The notes beneath the pieces are model-generated. The model was given only the letters and a program-made list of their open reading frames with translations, was not told where the DNA came from and ran no database searches. DNA of 64,000 bases from positions 1 to 64,000 of the forward strand of contig NZ_JASHJX010000019.1 in NCBI RefSeq assembly GCF_030732985.1, given 5' to 3'. Position numbers and translations under genes: made by a program. This stretch comes from Nioella sp. MMSF_3534. Its GTDB lineage: Bacteria > Pseudomonadota > Alphaproteobacteria > Rhodobacterales > Rhodobacteraceae. This document shows positions 44,052-52,037 of this stretch, one piece after another (position 1 is the first letter of the stretch; every line of letters begins with the position of its first letter).

Positions 44052-44913
44052 CGCCCTTGGCCAAAAGCTTCGCCAGCGCCGGGTGTGGGAACTGGCGCGG
44101 GACGGTGACGGCGTAGAAGGGCTCGGATATGCCGAGGTCGAAGGGGGCGGTGGCGATGCGGCCAGAGGCGATTTCATCGGCCAGCACCACGGCGGGCGCG
44201 ACAGCCAGCCCCACGCCCTCGCGCGCCAGCAGGCGGACCATGGCCATGTCATCCACCGTGGCGGCGATGCGTGGGCTGACCTGAAGCCGGGCCAGAAGGT
44301 TATCCATTCCGGCGCGGATGGTGTTTTCCGTGGGCAGGATCAGCGGTTCGTTTTCCAGCATGGCGCGCAGGCTTGGGTGGCGCAGCCGCTCGGGCGACCC
44401 GTGCAGCTGCACGGGCTGCTCCGCAAGGCGCTGCGCGGCGAAATCAACGCCCTGGTCGCTGGCCGGAACCTCGGTCGTCAGCACCACGTCGAGCGCCAGC
44501 GCCGCGAGATCAGCCAGCAGCGTGCGCGTGTTGCCGGACCTGAGCGCCACGTCGCAATTCTCGGCCAGCGCAGGGCGCAGGAACTGAAGCTGAAAGTTGC
44601 GCGACAGGGTGGACAGCGCCCCGACCCGCAGGGGCGGGTTGCTGTCGCTGCTGCGGTTCAATGTGGCGACAAGGTCTTCGCCCGCGGTGAAGATCCTTTC
44701 GGCGTGGTCCAGCGCGATACGCCCCGCCTCTGTCAGCACGAGCCGCCGTCCGACCCGGTCAAACAGCTTGTGGCCAAGCCGGTCCTCCAGCTGGCGGATC
44801 TGGATCGACATGGCGGACTGCGACAGGTTCAGCACCTCGGCGGCGCGGCCAAGATGGCCCTGCCGGGCGACTTCGCGGAAGTAGCGGAGGTGGTGATAGT
44901 TGAGCGGACCCAT
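44038..44913 (-). CDS. LysR-family regulator, NhaR-like
   Basis: LysR regulator of 291 residues with an N-terminal winged helix (LNYHHLRYFREVARQGHLGR, AAEVLNLSQSAMSIQIRQLE), then an effector-binding half. The LNYHHL start resembles the NhaR subgroup that responds to sodium. It is divergent from the second SbtA-type transporter with a 95-base intergenic region, so it probably activates that gene, which would fit a sodium-coupled permease. The exact signal is inferred. Confidence 0.9.
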   Translation of the reverse strand: MGPLNYHHLRYFREVARQGHLGRAAEVLNLSQSAMSIQIRQLEDRLGHKLFDRVGRRLVLTEAGRIALDHAERIFTAGEDLVATLNRSSDSNPPLRVGALSTLSRNFQLQFLRPALAENCDVALRSGNTRTLLADLAALALDVVLTTEVPASDQGVDFAAQRLAEQPVQLHGSPERLRHPSLRAMLENEPLILPTENTIRAGMDNLLARLQVSPRIAATVDDMAMVRLLAREGVGLAVAPAVVLADEIASGRIATAPFDLGISEPFYAVTVPRQFPHPALAKLLAKGVTPG

Positions 44914-44958
44914 GTTTTAGAAAATAGAACAATAACTGAGAAAAGATATATTTTTTAT
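44914..44958. promoter_or_regulatory. AT-rich divergent LysR/sbtA promoter region
   Basis: About 45 strikingly AT-rich bases in a GC-rich genome, with a dyad TTTTAGAAAA at 44915-44924 and a TATATT -10-like element at 44947 but no recognisable -35 at the right distance. This suits a LysR-activated promoter for the transporter at 45009. Confidence 0.45.
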
Positions 44959-45008
44959 CCAACCCTGGCGGCGGTAGCCAAGCGCAGATCCAAACGGAGG
45001 GATATGCC

Positions 45009-46061
45009 ATGGACCTGATCGCAACCATCGCCGCAACGATCCTGGATCAGTTGCGCAACCCCACGCTCGCCTTCCTGCTGGGTGGGCTTCTGATCGCCGC
45101 GCTTGGCAGCCGCCTGACGGTGCCCGACGCGGTCTACAAGTTCATTGTTCTGGTGCTGCTGTTGAAGGTCGGTCTCAGCGCCGGGATTTCGGTGCGCGAG
45201 GCGGATTTCTGGGCGCTGATCGTGCCCGGCGTGCTGGCCATGCTGATCGGCATCGCCATCGTGCTGATCGGCAGCCGGACGCTGGCCCGCCTGAACGGCG
45301 TGTCTAAGGTGGACGGGCTGGCGACGGCGGGGCTCTTTGGGGCGGTCTCTGCCTCCACCCTCGCCGCCGGGATGGTGATGCTGGATGAGCGGCAGATCCC
45401 CTATGAGGGCTTCATCGGCGCGCTTTACCCCTTCATGGACATCGCCGCGCTGGTCACGGCCATCGTGCTGGCGCGGGTCAGCGTGGCGCGCAAGGCGGTG
45501 GCCACCGGCGGCGGGACTGTCGCGCTTGGCGGGGGCGGCGCGCAGATCGACGGGCTGGAAGGCGGCATGTTGCGGGACATCCTGACCGATACATTCCGCA
45601 GCCCCGCGATTTCCGCGCTGTTGCTGGGGCTGATGATCGGGCTGCTGGCCAATGCCGACTCGGTCTTCCATGGCTTCTACGAGCCGCTCTTCCGGGGCTT
45701 TCTTTCGATCCTGATGCTGGTCATGGGGATGGAGGCCTGGGCCCGGCTGGCGGAGCTGAAGCGGGTGGCGCATGCCTATATCCTCTACGGGATCGCGGGG
45801 CCGCTGCTGCACGGGGCTATCGGGTTCGGCGCAGGGATGATCGCGCATGAACTGACGGGCTTCTCTGCCGGGGGCGTGGTGCTGCTGGCGGTCATGGCCT
45901 CGTCAAGCTCCGACATTTCCGGCCCGCCGACCCTGCGCGGTGCGCTGCCAGAGGCGAACCCCTCGGCCTATGTGGGCACGTCGACGGGGCTCGGCACGCC
46001 GGTCGCCATTCTCAGCATCCCGGCATGGATCGCGCTGGCCGAACTTGTGATAAGCTGGTGA
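45009..46061 (+). CDS. Second SbtA-family bicarbonate-type transporter
   Basis: Multi-pass permease of 350 residues of the SbtA family, paralogous to the gene at 7499. Both have the same repeat layout, here with FGAVSASTLAAGMVML in the first half and LAVMASSSSDISGPPTLRGA in the second. A Gly-rich cytoplasmic loop (about 160-180) is longer than in the first copy. No carbonic anhydrase or SbtB gene is adjacent; instead it is divergent from an NhaR-like LysR gene. Transport of bicarbonate is inferred from the family. Confidence 0.85.
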   Translation: MDLIATIAATILDQLRNPTLAFLLGGLLIAALGSRLTVPDAVYKFIVLVLLLKVGLSAGISVREADFWALIVPGVLAMLIGIAIVLIGSRTLARLNGVSKVDGLATAGLFGAVSASTLAAGMVMLDERQIPYEGFIGALYPFMDIAALVTAIVLARVSVARKAVATGGGTVALGGGGAQIDGLEGGMLRDILTDTFRSPAISALLLGLMIGLLANADSVFHGFYEPLFRGFLSILMLVMGMEAWARLAELKRVAHAYILYGIAGPLLHGAIGFGAGMIAHELTGFSAGGVVLLAVMASSSSDISGPPTLRGALPEANPSAYVGTSTGLGTPVAILSIPAWIALAELVISW

Positions 46062-46073
46062 TGCCGGGGCGGC

Positions 46074-46919
46074 CTAGCGCCCCGGAATATCACCCCGGCG
46101 CGCGGTGTCGCCCCAGCTATCTATGATCTCCACGGCCTCTTCCGCCGTTTCGACAAAGCGGAAGAGGTCAAGGTCTTCGGGGCTGATCGTGCCCGCGTCG
46201 GCCAGAGCCTCCCAGTTGATGATCTTTTCCCAGAAGGCACGGCCGAACAGCAGGAACGGCACCCGCTCCATCCGGCCGGTCTGGATCAGGGTCAGGCTCT
46301 CGAACATCTCATCGAGCGTGCCGAACCCGCCGGGGAAGATGGTGATCGCCTTGGCGCGCATCAGGAAATGCATCTTGCGGATGGCGAAGTAGTGGAAGTT
46401 GAAGCAGAGGTCGGGCGTCACATATTCATTGGGCGCCTGCTCATGCGGCAGGACGATATTGAGCCCGATGGACACACCGCCCGCATCCGCCGCGCCCCGG
46501 CTGCCGGCCTCCATCACGCCGGGACCACCGCCGGTGACGATGATGTTGTCATGCTGGCCGTTGTTAAGGCTGCGTTCGGTGACGATCCGGGCGAATTTGC
46601 GCGCCTCGTCATAATAGTGCGACAGGTCCCTCAGGGTCCGGGTGCGCGCGCTGTCGGCCTTGGACGGCTCGGGGATGCGGGCGCCACCGAACATCACGAT
46701 GGTCGATTTCACCCCGTATTCATCCATGATCATCTGCGGCTTCAGCAGTTCCAGCTGCAACCGCACGGGCCGCAATTCGTCCCGGCACATGAAATCGTCA
46801 TCGGTAAAGGCCAGCTGGTAGGCGGGCGCACGGGTCTGCGGCGTGTCCGGCACATGACGGGCGGTTTCGATATCGGTATGGGCGTCGCGGAACAGCCCGT
46901 CGCGGGCGTCGTCATGCAT
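46074..46919 (-). CDS. LOG-family protein (TIGR00730 type)
   Basis: LOG-family protein with PGGFGTLDEMFE and GGGPGVMEAGSRG motifs, the phosphoribohydrolase signature of cytokinin-activating enzymes and related nucleotide hydrolases. At 281 residues it is the longer bacterial form with an N-terminal extension of about 70 residues. Cellular role in bacteria unclear. It is convergent with the second SbtA gene, 12 bases from its stop. Start at MHDDARDG follows an AAGGAAA site. Confidence 0.9.
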   Translation of the reverse strand: MHDDARDGLFRDAHTDIETARHVPDTPQTRAPAYQLAFTDDDFMCRDELRPVRLQLELLKPQMIMDEYGVKSTIVMFGGARIPEPSKADSARTRTLRDLSHYYDEARKFARIVTERSLNNGQHDNIIVTGGGPGVMEAGSRGAADAGGVSIGLNIVLPHEQAPNEYVTPDLCFNFHYFAIRKMHFLMRAKAITIFPGGFGTLDEMFESLTLIQTGRMERVPFLLFGRAFWEKIINWEALADAGTISPEDLDLFRFVETAEEAVEIIDSWGDTARRGDIPGR

Positions 46920-47019
46920 CACTCGTTTCCTTTCGGTCCTCGGCAAGAGTTAACGCTACCCCGCGGCGGTGCCGGATGAAACCCGTCTTCGCGTGGTCGT
47001 GAAGCGTCGTATTTGCCGA

Positions 47020-47048
47020 TTGAGCCGCGCGGTCCGGTCGGATATAGC
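47020..47048 (+). promoter_or_regulatory. Candidate dapD promoter
   Basis: TTGAGC-N17-TATAGC, each box four of six to the sigma-70 consensus with optimal spacing, ending 29 bases before the dapD ATG. An AGG ribosome site (GGAGGCCCCC) lies between. Confidence 0.5.
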
Positions 47049-47077
47049 GCCCGGGACCAAGGAAACCGGAGGCCCCC

Positions 47078-47905
47078 ATGTCGAACGCTCAGCTCGAATC
47101 CGCCATCGAAGCCGCGTGGGACGCGCGCGACCAGATCACCCCCGCCACCACTGGCGAAACCCGCGAGGCCATCGAGGATACGCTGAATGCGCTCGACAGT
47201 GGCAGCCTGCGCGTTGCTGAACGGCAGGACAGCGGCGACTGGCATGTGAATCAATGGGCCAAGAAAGCGGTTCTTCTGGGCTTTCGCCTGAAGGATATGG
47301 AAATGCAGTCCGGCAGCGCCCAGGGCGGCAGCTGGTGGGACAAGGTCGACAGCAAATGGGCGACCTGGGGTGAAAACGAATGGGGCGCGGCGGGTTTCCG
47401 CGCGGTGCCCAACTGCGTGGTGCGCAAATCGGCCTATATCGCGCCCGGCGTGGTGCTGATGCCCTCCTTCGTGAACCTGGGCGCCTATGTGGACAGCGGC
47501 ACCATGGTCGATACCTGGGCCACGGTGGGCAGTTGCGCGCAGATCGGCAAGAACGTGCACCTGTCGGGCGGCGTCGGGATCGGCGGCGTGCTGGAGCCGA
47601 TGCAGGCGGGCCCCACGATCATCGAGGACAATTGCTTTATCGGGGCGCGCTCCGAGGTCGTGGAAGGCTGCATCGTGCGCGAGGGCTCGGTCCTCGGTAT
47701 GGGAGTCTTCATCGGCAAGTCCACCAAGATCGTGGATCGGGAGACCGGCGAGGTCATGTATGGCGAGGTGCCGCCCTATTCGGTGGTCGTGGCTGGCTCC
47801 ATGCCGTCGAAGAACGGTGTGAACCTTTATTGTGCCGTGATCGTGAAGCGGGTGGACGAGCAGACCCGCTCCAAGACCGGCATCAACGAGTTGCTTCGGG
47901 ACTGA
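47078..47905 (+). CDS. dapD: Tetrahydrodipicolinate N-succinyltransferase
   Basis: Adds succinyl to tetrahydrodipicolinate in the succinylase lysine/diaminopimelate pathway, paired with dapE in this window. The 275-residue protein has the DapD N-terminus ([16 protein letters not shown]), a left-handed beta-helix of hexapeptide repeats ([20 protein letters not shown] and onward), and the active-site [15 protein letters not shown] segment. Start preceded by GGAGG. Two tandem palindromic hairpins follow. Confidence 0.97.
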   Translation: MSNAQLESAIEAAWDARDQITPATTGETREAIEDTLNALDSGSLRVAERQDSGDWHVNQWAKKAVLLGFRLKDMEMQSGSAQGGSWWDKVDSKWATWGENEWGAAGFRAVPNCVVRKSAYIAPGVVLMPSFVNLGAYVDSGTMVDTWATVGSCAQIGKNVHLSGGVGIGGVLEPMQAGPTIIEDNCFIGARSEVVEGCIVREGSVLGMGVFIGKSTKIVDRETGEVMYGEVPPYSVVVAGSMPSKNGVNLYCAVIVKRVDEQTRSKTGINELLRD

Positions 47906-47929
47906 TCCGACGATTTGGCCGGGCGGTGG

Positions 47930-47973
47930 AAGGCGCTTCGAAGCGCCTTTCAAACGCGTTTTCGAAAACGCGT
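47930..47973 (+). terminator. Tandem palindromic terminators after dapD
   Basis: Two perfect 20-base palindromes, each centred on TTCGAA: the first at 47930-47949 (AAGGCGCTTC and complement), the second at 47954-47973 (ACGCGTTTTC and complement), four bases apart. Each forms a long stem capped by UUCG in RNA. Confidence 0.6.
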
Positions 47974-48055
47974 CCCCCGCCCTGTGATTTTCGGTGCAAC
48001 CCCTCGATGACCTTGTGCTAATGTTCCCGCATCGAAACGATTTGGAGCATCTGGA

Positions 48056-48307
48056 ATGCAAGGTTTGGGATGGATCGCGGCGATTATCGTCGGCGGGTTG
48101 GCAGGCTGGGTTGCCAGCACCTTCATGCGGGCCGATACCGGGCTGGTTGCCAATGTGATCCTTGGGATCGTCGGGGCCATCGTTGCAAACTTCCTGCTGC
48201 GGCTGGTGGGGATCAGCGCTTCGCCCACCTGGATTTCACAAGGCCTTGTCGGTTTTGCCGGAGCCTGCCTGATCATCTGGGGCGCTCGGCAGTTGCGCGG
48301 CCGTTAA
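48056..48307 (+). CDS. GlsB/YeaQ/YmgE-family stress membrane protein
   Basis: Small hydrophobic protein of 83 residues with three or four membrane segments and the family pattern (GWIAAIIVGGLAGWVAS, NVILGIVGAIVANFLL). Known as transglycosylase-associated or GlsB-like stress proteins; function is not settled. Start preceded by a TTGGAG site. It lies between dapD and the YHYH protein. Confidence 0.88.
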   Translation: MQGLGWIAAIIVGGLAGWVASTFMRADTGLVANVILGIVGAIVANFLLRLVGISASPTWISQGLVGFAGACLIIWGARQLRGR

Positions 48308-48387
48308 ACGCCACACTGAAAAAGATTTCGACGGAAAGACGCAACCCCCGCGTGTAACCCGGCATGAACAGCCGAGGAGGACGCGCG

Positions 48388-49152
48388 ATGAGGAAAGCCC
48401 TGATACTGACCCTGGCCCTCGGGCTTGGCCTGTGGGTGCAGGCCGGTGAGGCCCATGAAAACGAGGTGGATATCAGGCTGGAGGGTGACCGGCTGTGTGT
48501 CACCTCCAACTCCAGCCCGAACCACGATATCGGGCGCTTCCCGAACCGCGGCAACCCGCACAGCTTTGCCGAGCAGACCACACGGGTTTGCGTGGATGCG
48601 GAACCGGAGGAGACGGGCCGCATCACCCGGCGCGTCCAAAGCTCCGGCATCTCGATCACCGGTATCCTGTTCCGCCCCGGCACGGCCGATTTCTACGACG
48701 CCAGCAGCCCGCGCGGCTTTTCGCGTGATCCGTCATCGGGATGGCGGCTGGAGGGGATGGGCGCGGCGGACATGCTGGGGATGGATGCCGAGAACGCCCA
48801 TGTGGATCATCGGGGGCTCTACCACTATCACGGCGTATCCGAGAGCCTTGTGGGGTCGCAGTCTGGTAGTCTGATCGGCTGGGCCGCCGATGGGTTCGAG
48901 ATCCACTATGTCGGGGAGGGTGCCCAATCCGGCTGGCAGTTGCGGTCCGGCACGCGGGGAAGCGCGCCTTATGGGGCCTATGATGGCACCTACGAGGAAG
49001 ACTGGGTCTATGCGGCGGGCAGCGGCAATCTGGATGAATGCAACGCCGCCGTGGTCAATGGCACGCTGACCTATTTCGCCACCGATACTTATCCGTTTTT
49101 CCCCCGCTGCTTTCATGGCTCCGTCAGCAGCGATTTCATGGGCCGGCGCTGA
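48388..49152 (+). CDS. Exported YHYH-domain protein
   Basis: Exported protein of 254 residues with a signal peptide (about 1-22, ending AGEAHE) and the YHYH motif (YHYHGVSESLVG) within a domain running from about residue 100 to the end, including AADGFEIHYVG. YHYH proteins are of uncertain function. An ATG eight codons upstream would lengthen the N-terminus; the chosen one has a GGAGGA site. Confidence 0.83.
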   Translation: MRKALILTLALGLGLWVQAGEAHENEVDIRLEGDRLCVTSNSSPNHDIGRFPNRGNPHSFAEQTTRVCVDAEPEETGRITRRVQSSGISITGILFRPGTADFYDASSPRGFSRDPSSGWRLEGMGAADMLGMDAENAHVDHRGLYHYHGVSESLVGSQSGSLIGWAADGFEIHYVGEGAQSGWQLRSGTRGSAPYGAYDGTYEEDWVYAAGSGNLDECNAAVVNGTLTYFATDTYPFFPRCFHGSVSSDFMGRR

Positions 49153-49186
49153 CCCCCACTGTCCCTGAACAGTGCCGCCCGTGACG

Positions 49187-49220
49187 ATCCCCCGCCTTCC
49201 TTGCTCCGAAGGCGGGGGAT
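49187..49220. terminator. GC-rich hairpin, bidirectional terminator-like
   Basis: A perfect 13-bp stem (ATCCCCCGCCTTC / its complement) around an 8-base loop between the convergent YHYH gene and the DUF2892 gene. No T-run follows, so strong termination is uncertain. Confidence 0.5.
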
Positions 49221-49226
49221 ATCTGG

Positions 49227-49427
49227 TCAGCCCTGACGCTGATGCAGCGGGCAGGTGTTCAGGCCGAGGATGCGGTAGAGTGGGCAGAAGCCCGCAAGGC
49301 CGGTTACCAGCGGCACGATGCCGATCCAGCCCCAGTTGGTCTGCGGGCCGACGAAGACAAGGGCGATAAGGACGATACCCGCGATGATGCGCAGGGCGCG
49401 GTCGATGTTACCTTCGTTGCGAGGCAT
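49227..49427 (-). CDS. DUF2892 (YgaP-like) small membrane protein
   Basis: Protein of 66 residues with two membrane segments and the DUF2892 start (NIDRALRIIAGIVLIALVF) and Cys-containing end (GFCPLYRILGLNTCPL). Such proteins resemble the membrane part of YgaP rhodanese-linked proteins. The next gene upstream, transcribed the same way, is a Crp/Fnr regulator, so it may be in that regulon. Confidence 0.82.
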   Translation of the reverse strand: MPRNEGNIDRALRIIAGIVLIALVFVGPQTNWGWIGIVPLVTGLAGFCPLYRILGLNTCPLHQRQG

Positions 49428-49502
49428 GGCGCGTCTCCTTTCAAGAGGCTTGCGATATGGTGGGATTATAGCGCCGGTGCCCGCCCGGCGGCGGTGACAG
49501 AG

Positions 49503-50102
49503 TCACCGTTCCTCTGCGGCAATCCGTTCCAAACCGGCCCGGTCCAGCACCCTGACCCCGCCGCGCTGCTGTTCCACCAGCCCCGCCCGCGCCAGTTCCG
49601 CCATACGTCGGCTGACGAAGGCCCGGCCAGAGGCGGTTTCGATGGCAAGCGCGTTGTGCGACGCATGGACCTCGCCCGCCGCATCGGCCAACCGCAGCAG
49701 CACCCGCGCCAGCCGCGCGTCGAACCCGGTCAAGGCCACGTCCTCGATCAGCCGTTCATATTCGCCGAAGCGGTTGGCGACGGCGGAGAACACAAGATCG
49801 CGAAAGGCAGGGTCGGTTTCCAGCCGGGTGCGGAACCGATCGGGTGGCACCAGCTCACCCTCCAGATCGTTTTCGGCCACGCCCTCGGCGGAATAGCTAC
49901 GTCCCTCGACCAGACAGGCGAAGGTTTGCAGGCACATATCGCCGGGGCTGACGCGGTAGAGAACCACCTCTCGCCCATTGGCGGCGGTCAGCGTGACCTT
50001 GATGGTCCCCTTGTCGAGCAGCACGAGACCGGGGCAGGCCTGTCCCGGCTGGAACAGAACGGTGCCCTTGGGAAAGGCGATGCGGCGGCGCAGGTCAGTC
50101 AT
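49503..50102 (-). CDS. Crp/Fnr-family transcriptional regulator
   Basis: Regulator of 199 residues: cyclic-nucleotide-binding-like domain (about 1-115, with VLFQPGQACPGLVLLDKGTI, ANGREVVLYRVSPGDM) and a short C-terminal helix-turn-helix (ASGRAFVSRRMAELARAGL). The N-terminal Fe-S cysteines of FNR are absent, but cysteines in the sensor domain (QACPG, DMCLQTFACL) might sense redox or sulfur compounds. It is divergent from the 111-residue gene with a dyad-rich intergenic region. Confidence 0.9.
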   Translation of the reverse strand: MTDLRRRIAFPKGTVLFQPGQACPGLVLLDKGTIKVTLTAANGREVVLYRVSPGDMCLQTFACLVEGRSYSAEGVAENDLEGELVPPDRFRTRLETDPAFRDLVFSAVANRFGEYERLIEDVALTGFDARLARVLLRLADAAGEVHASHNALAIETASGRAFVSRRMAELARAGLVEQQRGGVRVLDRAGLERIAAEER

Positions 50103-50127
50103 GCTTTCAGGGATGAAACGAAGTGTG

Positions 50128-50159
50128 GCGCAGGTCAACGGCCAAGGCTGCGCTTGACC
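50128..50159. promoter_or_regulatory. Interleaved dyads in the Crp/Fnr divergent region
   Basis: Two interleaved inverted repeats: GCGCAG (50128) with CTGCGC (50148), and GGTCAA (50133) with TTGACC (50154). They lie between the Crp/Fnr gene and the next gene and overlap its -35. They may form the regulator's operator; the canonical TTGAT-N4-ATCAA FNR site is not present. Confidence 0.4.
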
Positions 50160-50182
50160 GAAACGACGCAGGGGGCTAGGGC
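50154..50182 (+). promoter_or_regulatory. Candidate promoter for a leaderless mRNA
   Basis: TTGACC-N17-TAGGGC, with a near-consensus -35 and weaker -10. The expected transcription start would fall at about 50189, the A of the next gene's ATG, which has no ribosome site. Leaderless translation is therefore predicted. Confidence 0.45.
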
Positions 50183-50188
50183 GCTGGC

Positions 50189-50524
50189 ATGGCAAAGGAA
50201 AAGAAACAGCAGCAGGTCTATACGCTTGTGGTCGAGGTTGGCCGCAAGACCGGAGACGGCTTGCCCAAGGGCGCGACCGGTGCGGGGCTGATGATCTATG
50301 CCTCTGGCGTGGACGAAGCCGAGGCGGTGCGCGAAACCGTGGCGATCCTGAAACAGGCGGATCTGGCACCGCTGGATGTGCAGGGCTATGGCACGCTGGA
50401 GGAACGGCGCGAGCTGGGTCATGAGATCCCCGAGGAAGAGGTCGCCCTGATGCAGCGCGCGGCGGACGAAAACTCCGTCATCGTGGCGCAGATGACGCCC
50501 TATTTCGGTGACGGGGACGACTAG
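50189..50524 (+). CDS. Conserved-looking hypothetical protein
   Basis: Soluble protein of 111 residues. A lysine-rich start (MAKEKKQQQ) precedes a ferredoxin-like alternation of strands and helices (YTLVVEVGRKTG, EAEAVRETVAILKQADLAPL) and an acidic tail. No family recognised. It lacks a ribosome site; see the leaderless promoter. Divergent from a Crp/Fnr gene and 9 bases before a VOC-family gene. Confidence 0.7.
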   Translation: MAKEKKQQQVYTLVVEVGRKTGDGLPKGATGAGLMIYASGVDEAEAVRETVAILKQADLAPLDVQGYGTLEERRELGHEIPEEEVALMQRAADENSVIVAQMTPYFGDGDD

Positions 50525-50533
50525 GGCCCGCCG

Positions 50534-50922
50534 ATGTTTCTGGGCCTCCACCATGCCGCGATCATCTGTTCGGATTACGCGCGGTCCCGGGCATTTTACG
50601 TGGATATCCTGGGGCTGCGGGTTGTGGCCGAGACGTTTCGGGCCGAGCGGCAGTCGTGGAAGCTGGACCTTGCCTTGCCCGATGGGTCGCAAATCGAGCT
50701 GTTCGGCTTTCCCGATGCCCCCGCCCGGCCCTCCTACCCCGAGGCGCAGGGGCTGCGGCATCTCTGGCGTTTCGGGTTGCGGATGTGGCGGCTGCAAGAG
50801 ACTGGCTAAAGGCGCAGGGGATCCCGGTCGAGCCGATCCGTGTGGACGATCTGACGGGCCGCACGTTTGCCTTCTTCAGCGACCCGGACGGGCTGCCTCT
50901 GGAGCTGTATGAAGACGGATAA
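50534..50922 (+). pseudogene. YaeR-like VOC (glyoxalase) gene with frameshift
   Basis: Two overlapping frames together match YaeR/GloA2-type glyoxalase-like proteins of about 129 residues. The first part (FLGLHHAAIICSDYARSRAF, LRVVAETFRAERQSWKLDL, EAQGLRHL) runs in one frame to about 50761. The second (LAFRVADVAAARDWLKAQG, FAFFSDPDGLPLELYED) continues in another. A CT duplication at 50762-50765 (CTCT) accounts for the shift. Remove it and one complete 128-residue protein results. Either a true pseudogene, a slippage-controlled gene or a sequencing error. Confidence 0.85.
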
Positions 50923-50929
50923 ACCTGCG

Positions 50930-51949
50930 TCAGGCCGCGAAGGACCGGTTCTGGGCCAGCATCCCCAGATAGGCCTGTGCCCCGGCGCGGTCGATCACGG
51001 TCCAGGCCGGGATGCGATCGGGTTCCGCCAGACGGGCGGAGGATTTTCCGGTTGCTTCCAGGACGTCGGCCAACAAAGCCGTATCCAGCGCACAGCGCCC
51101 TGCCAGCAGGCAATCGTGATCGTCCAGAAGCACGTGATAGGTGGTGACCATGGGCCGTTCGAGGCAGATCTGCGCGGCGCTGGCGCGGCGGATATCCTCG
51201 ACCCGGGCCAGCACCTGCTCCTCTCCGAACAGATATTCGACCTCGCTTCCGCTGAGCAGCAGTTTCTGGTTGCGGGAGACGACGATATCTTCGGTCAGGC
51301 CGAAATAGGGCGCACGCAGGCGGATAGGGGCGGATGGGCCACGGGCCAGCAGATCGGTCTGGCCGATCCAGCGAACGGTCTGTTCCTCGCCTTTTTGCGA
51401 CAGGATGCTCATGCCCGGTTGCAGGTCGGCCACCCGGACCGGGCCTTTCGGGGTCTGAATGCGTGTGTCGCCCGCGATGCCGGGCAATGATGTGTCAGGC
51501 AATGGATGGTTGGCAACACCCGCATAGGCGACGGACACCATGGGGCCGGGAGTTTCGGGAATGATCTCGGCCAGGCTGTTGGGCGCGATGCTGCCGGTAT
51601 GGGTGACGATGCGGTTGCCGGTCTGGCCATTGGTCAGGACAAGCTGGCCGGTTTTTCCCAACCTGTCCCAGGTGAAGTGCAACAGCAGCGGCTCGCGGGA
51701 AAACAGGAAACCCGCATCGGTTTCAAACAGGAACGCGCCTTGTTCGACGCAAACCGTGCCGTTCGGGCGGCAGGTAATGCGCAGGTCGCGGGCGGTGCCG
51801 GTGCGGCCCTGCCACAGGATTGCGGGCACCTGCAGTTCACCCCTGAGCGTCATCTCGAAGCGAATAGTGCCATGGGACAGCTCCGCCATGCGTGCCCGCG
51901 CATCGAAATGCGTCAGTTTCCGTCCATCCCAGATCGCCAGCCAGCTCAT
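50930..51949 (-). CDS. Hint (Hedgehog/intein-type) domain protein
   Basis: Protein of 339 residues whose C-terminal half carries a Hint domain (about 195-300: GIAGDTRIQTPKGPVRVADL, LQPGMSILS, YHVLLDDHDCLLAG). The N-terminal half is a beta-rich region (about 1-180) of unknown fold. The first residue of the Hint domain appears as G/A rather than Cys, so self-splicing is doubtful. The start giving MSWLAIWDG matches relatives; a 38-codon longer start exists. It lies 88 bases downstream of another Hint protein in the same direction. Confidence 0.75.
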   Translation of the reverse strand: MSWLAIWDGRKLTHFDARARMAELSHGTIRFEMTLRGELQVPAILWQGRTGTARDLRITCRPNGTVCVEQGAFLFETDAGFLFSREPLLLHFTWDRLGKTGQLVLTNGQTGNRIVTHTGSIAPNSLAEIIPETPGPMVSVAYAGVANHPLPDTSLPGIAGDTRIQTPKGPVRVADLQPGMSILSQKGEEQTVRWIGQTDLLARGPSAPIRLRAPYFGLTEDIVVSRNQKLLLSGSEVEYLFGEEQVLARVEDIRRASAAQICLERPMVTTYHVLLDDHDCLLAGRCALDTALLADVLEATGKSSARLAEPDRIPAWTVIDRAGAQAYLGMLAQNRSFAA

Positions 51950-52037
51950 GCCGAAACAATGCCCCTCATTCCACTGGATTGGATCATATCCGTGGAGTTG
52001 GGGCCGAAGTCGTTCGGAAATGTGGAAAGAATGTGAC

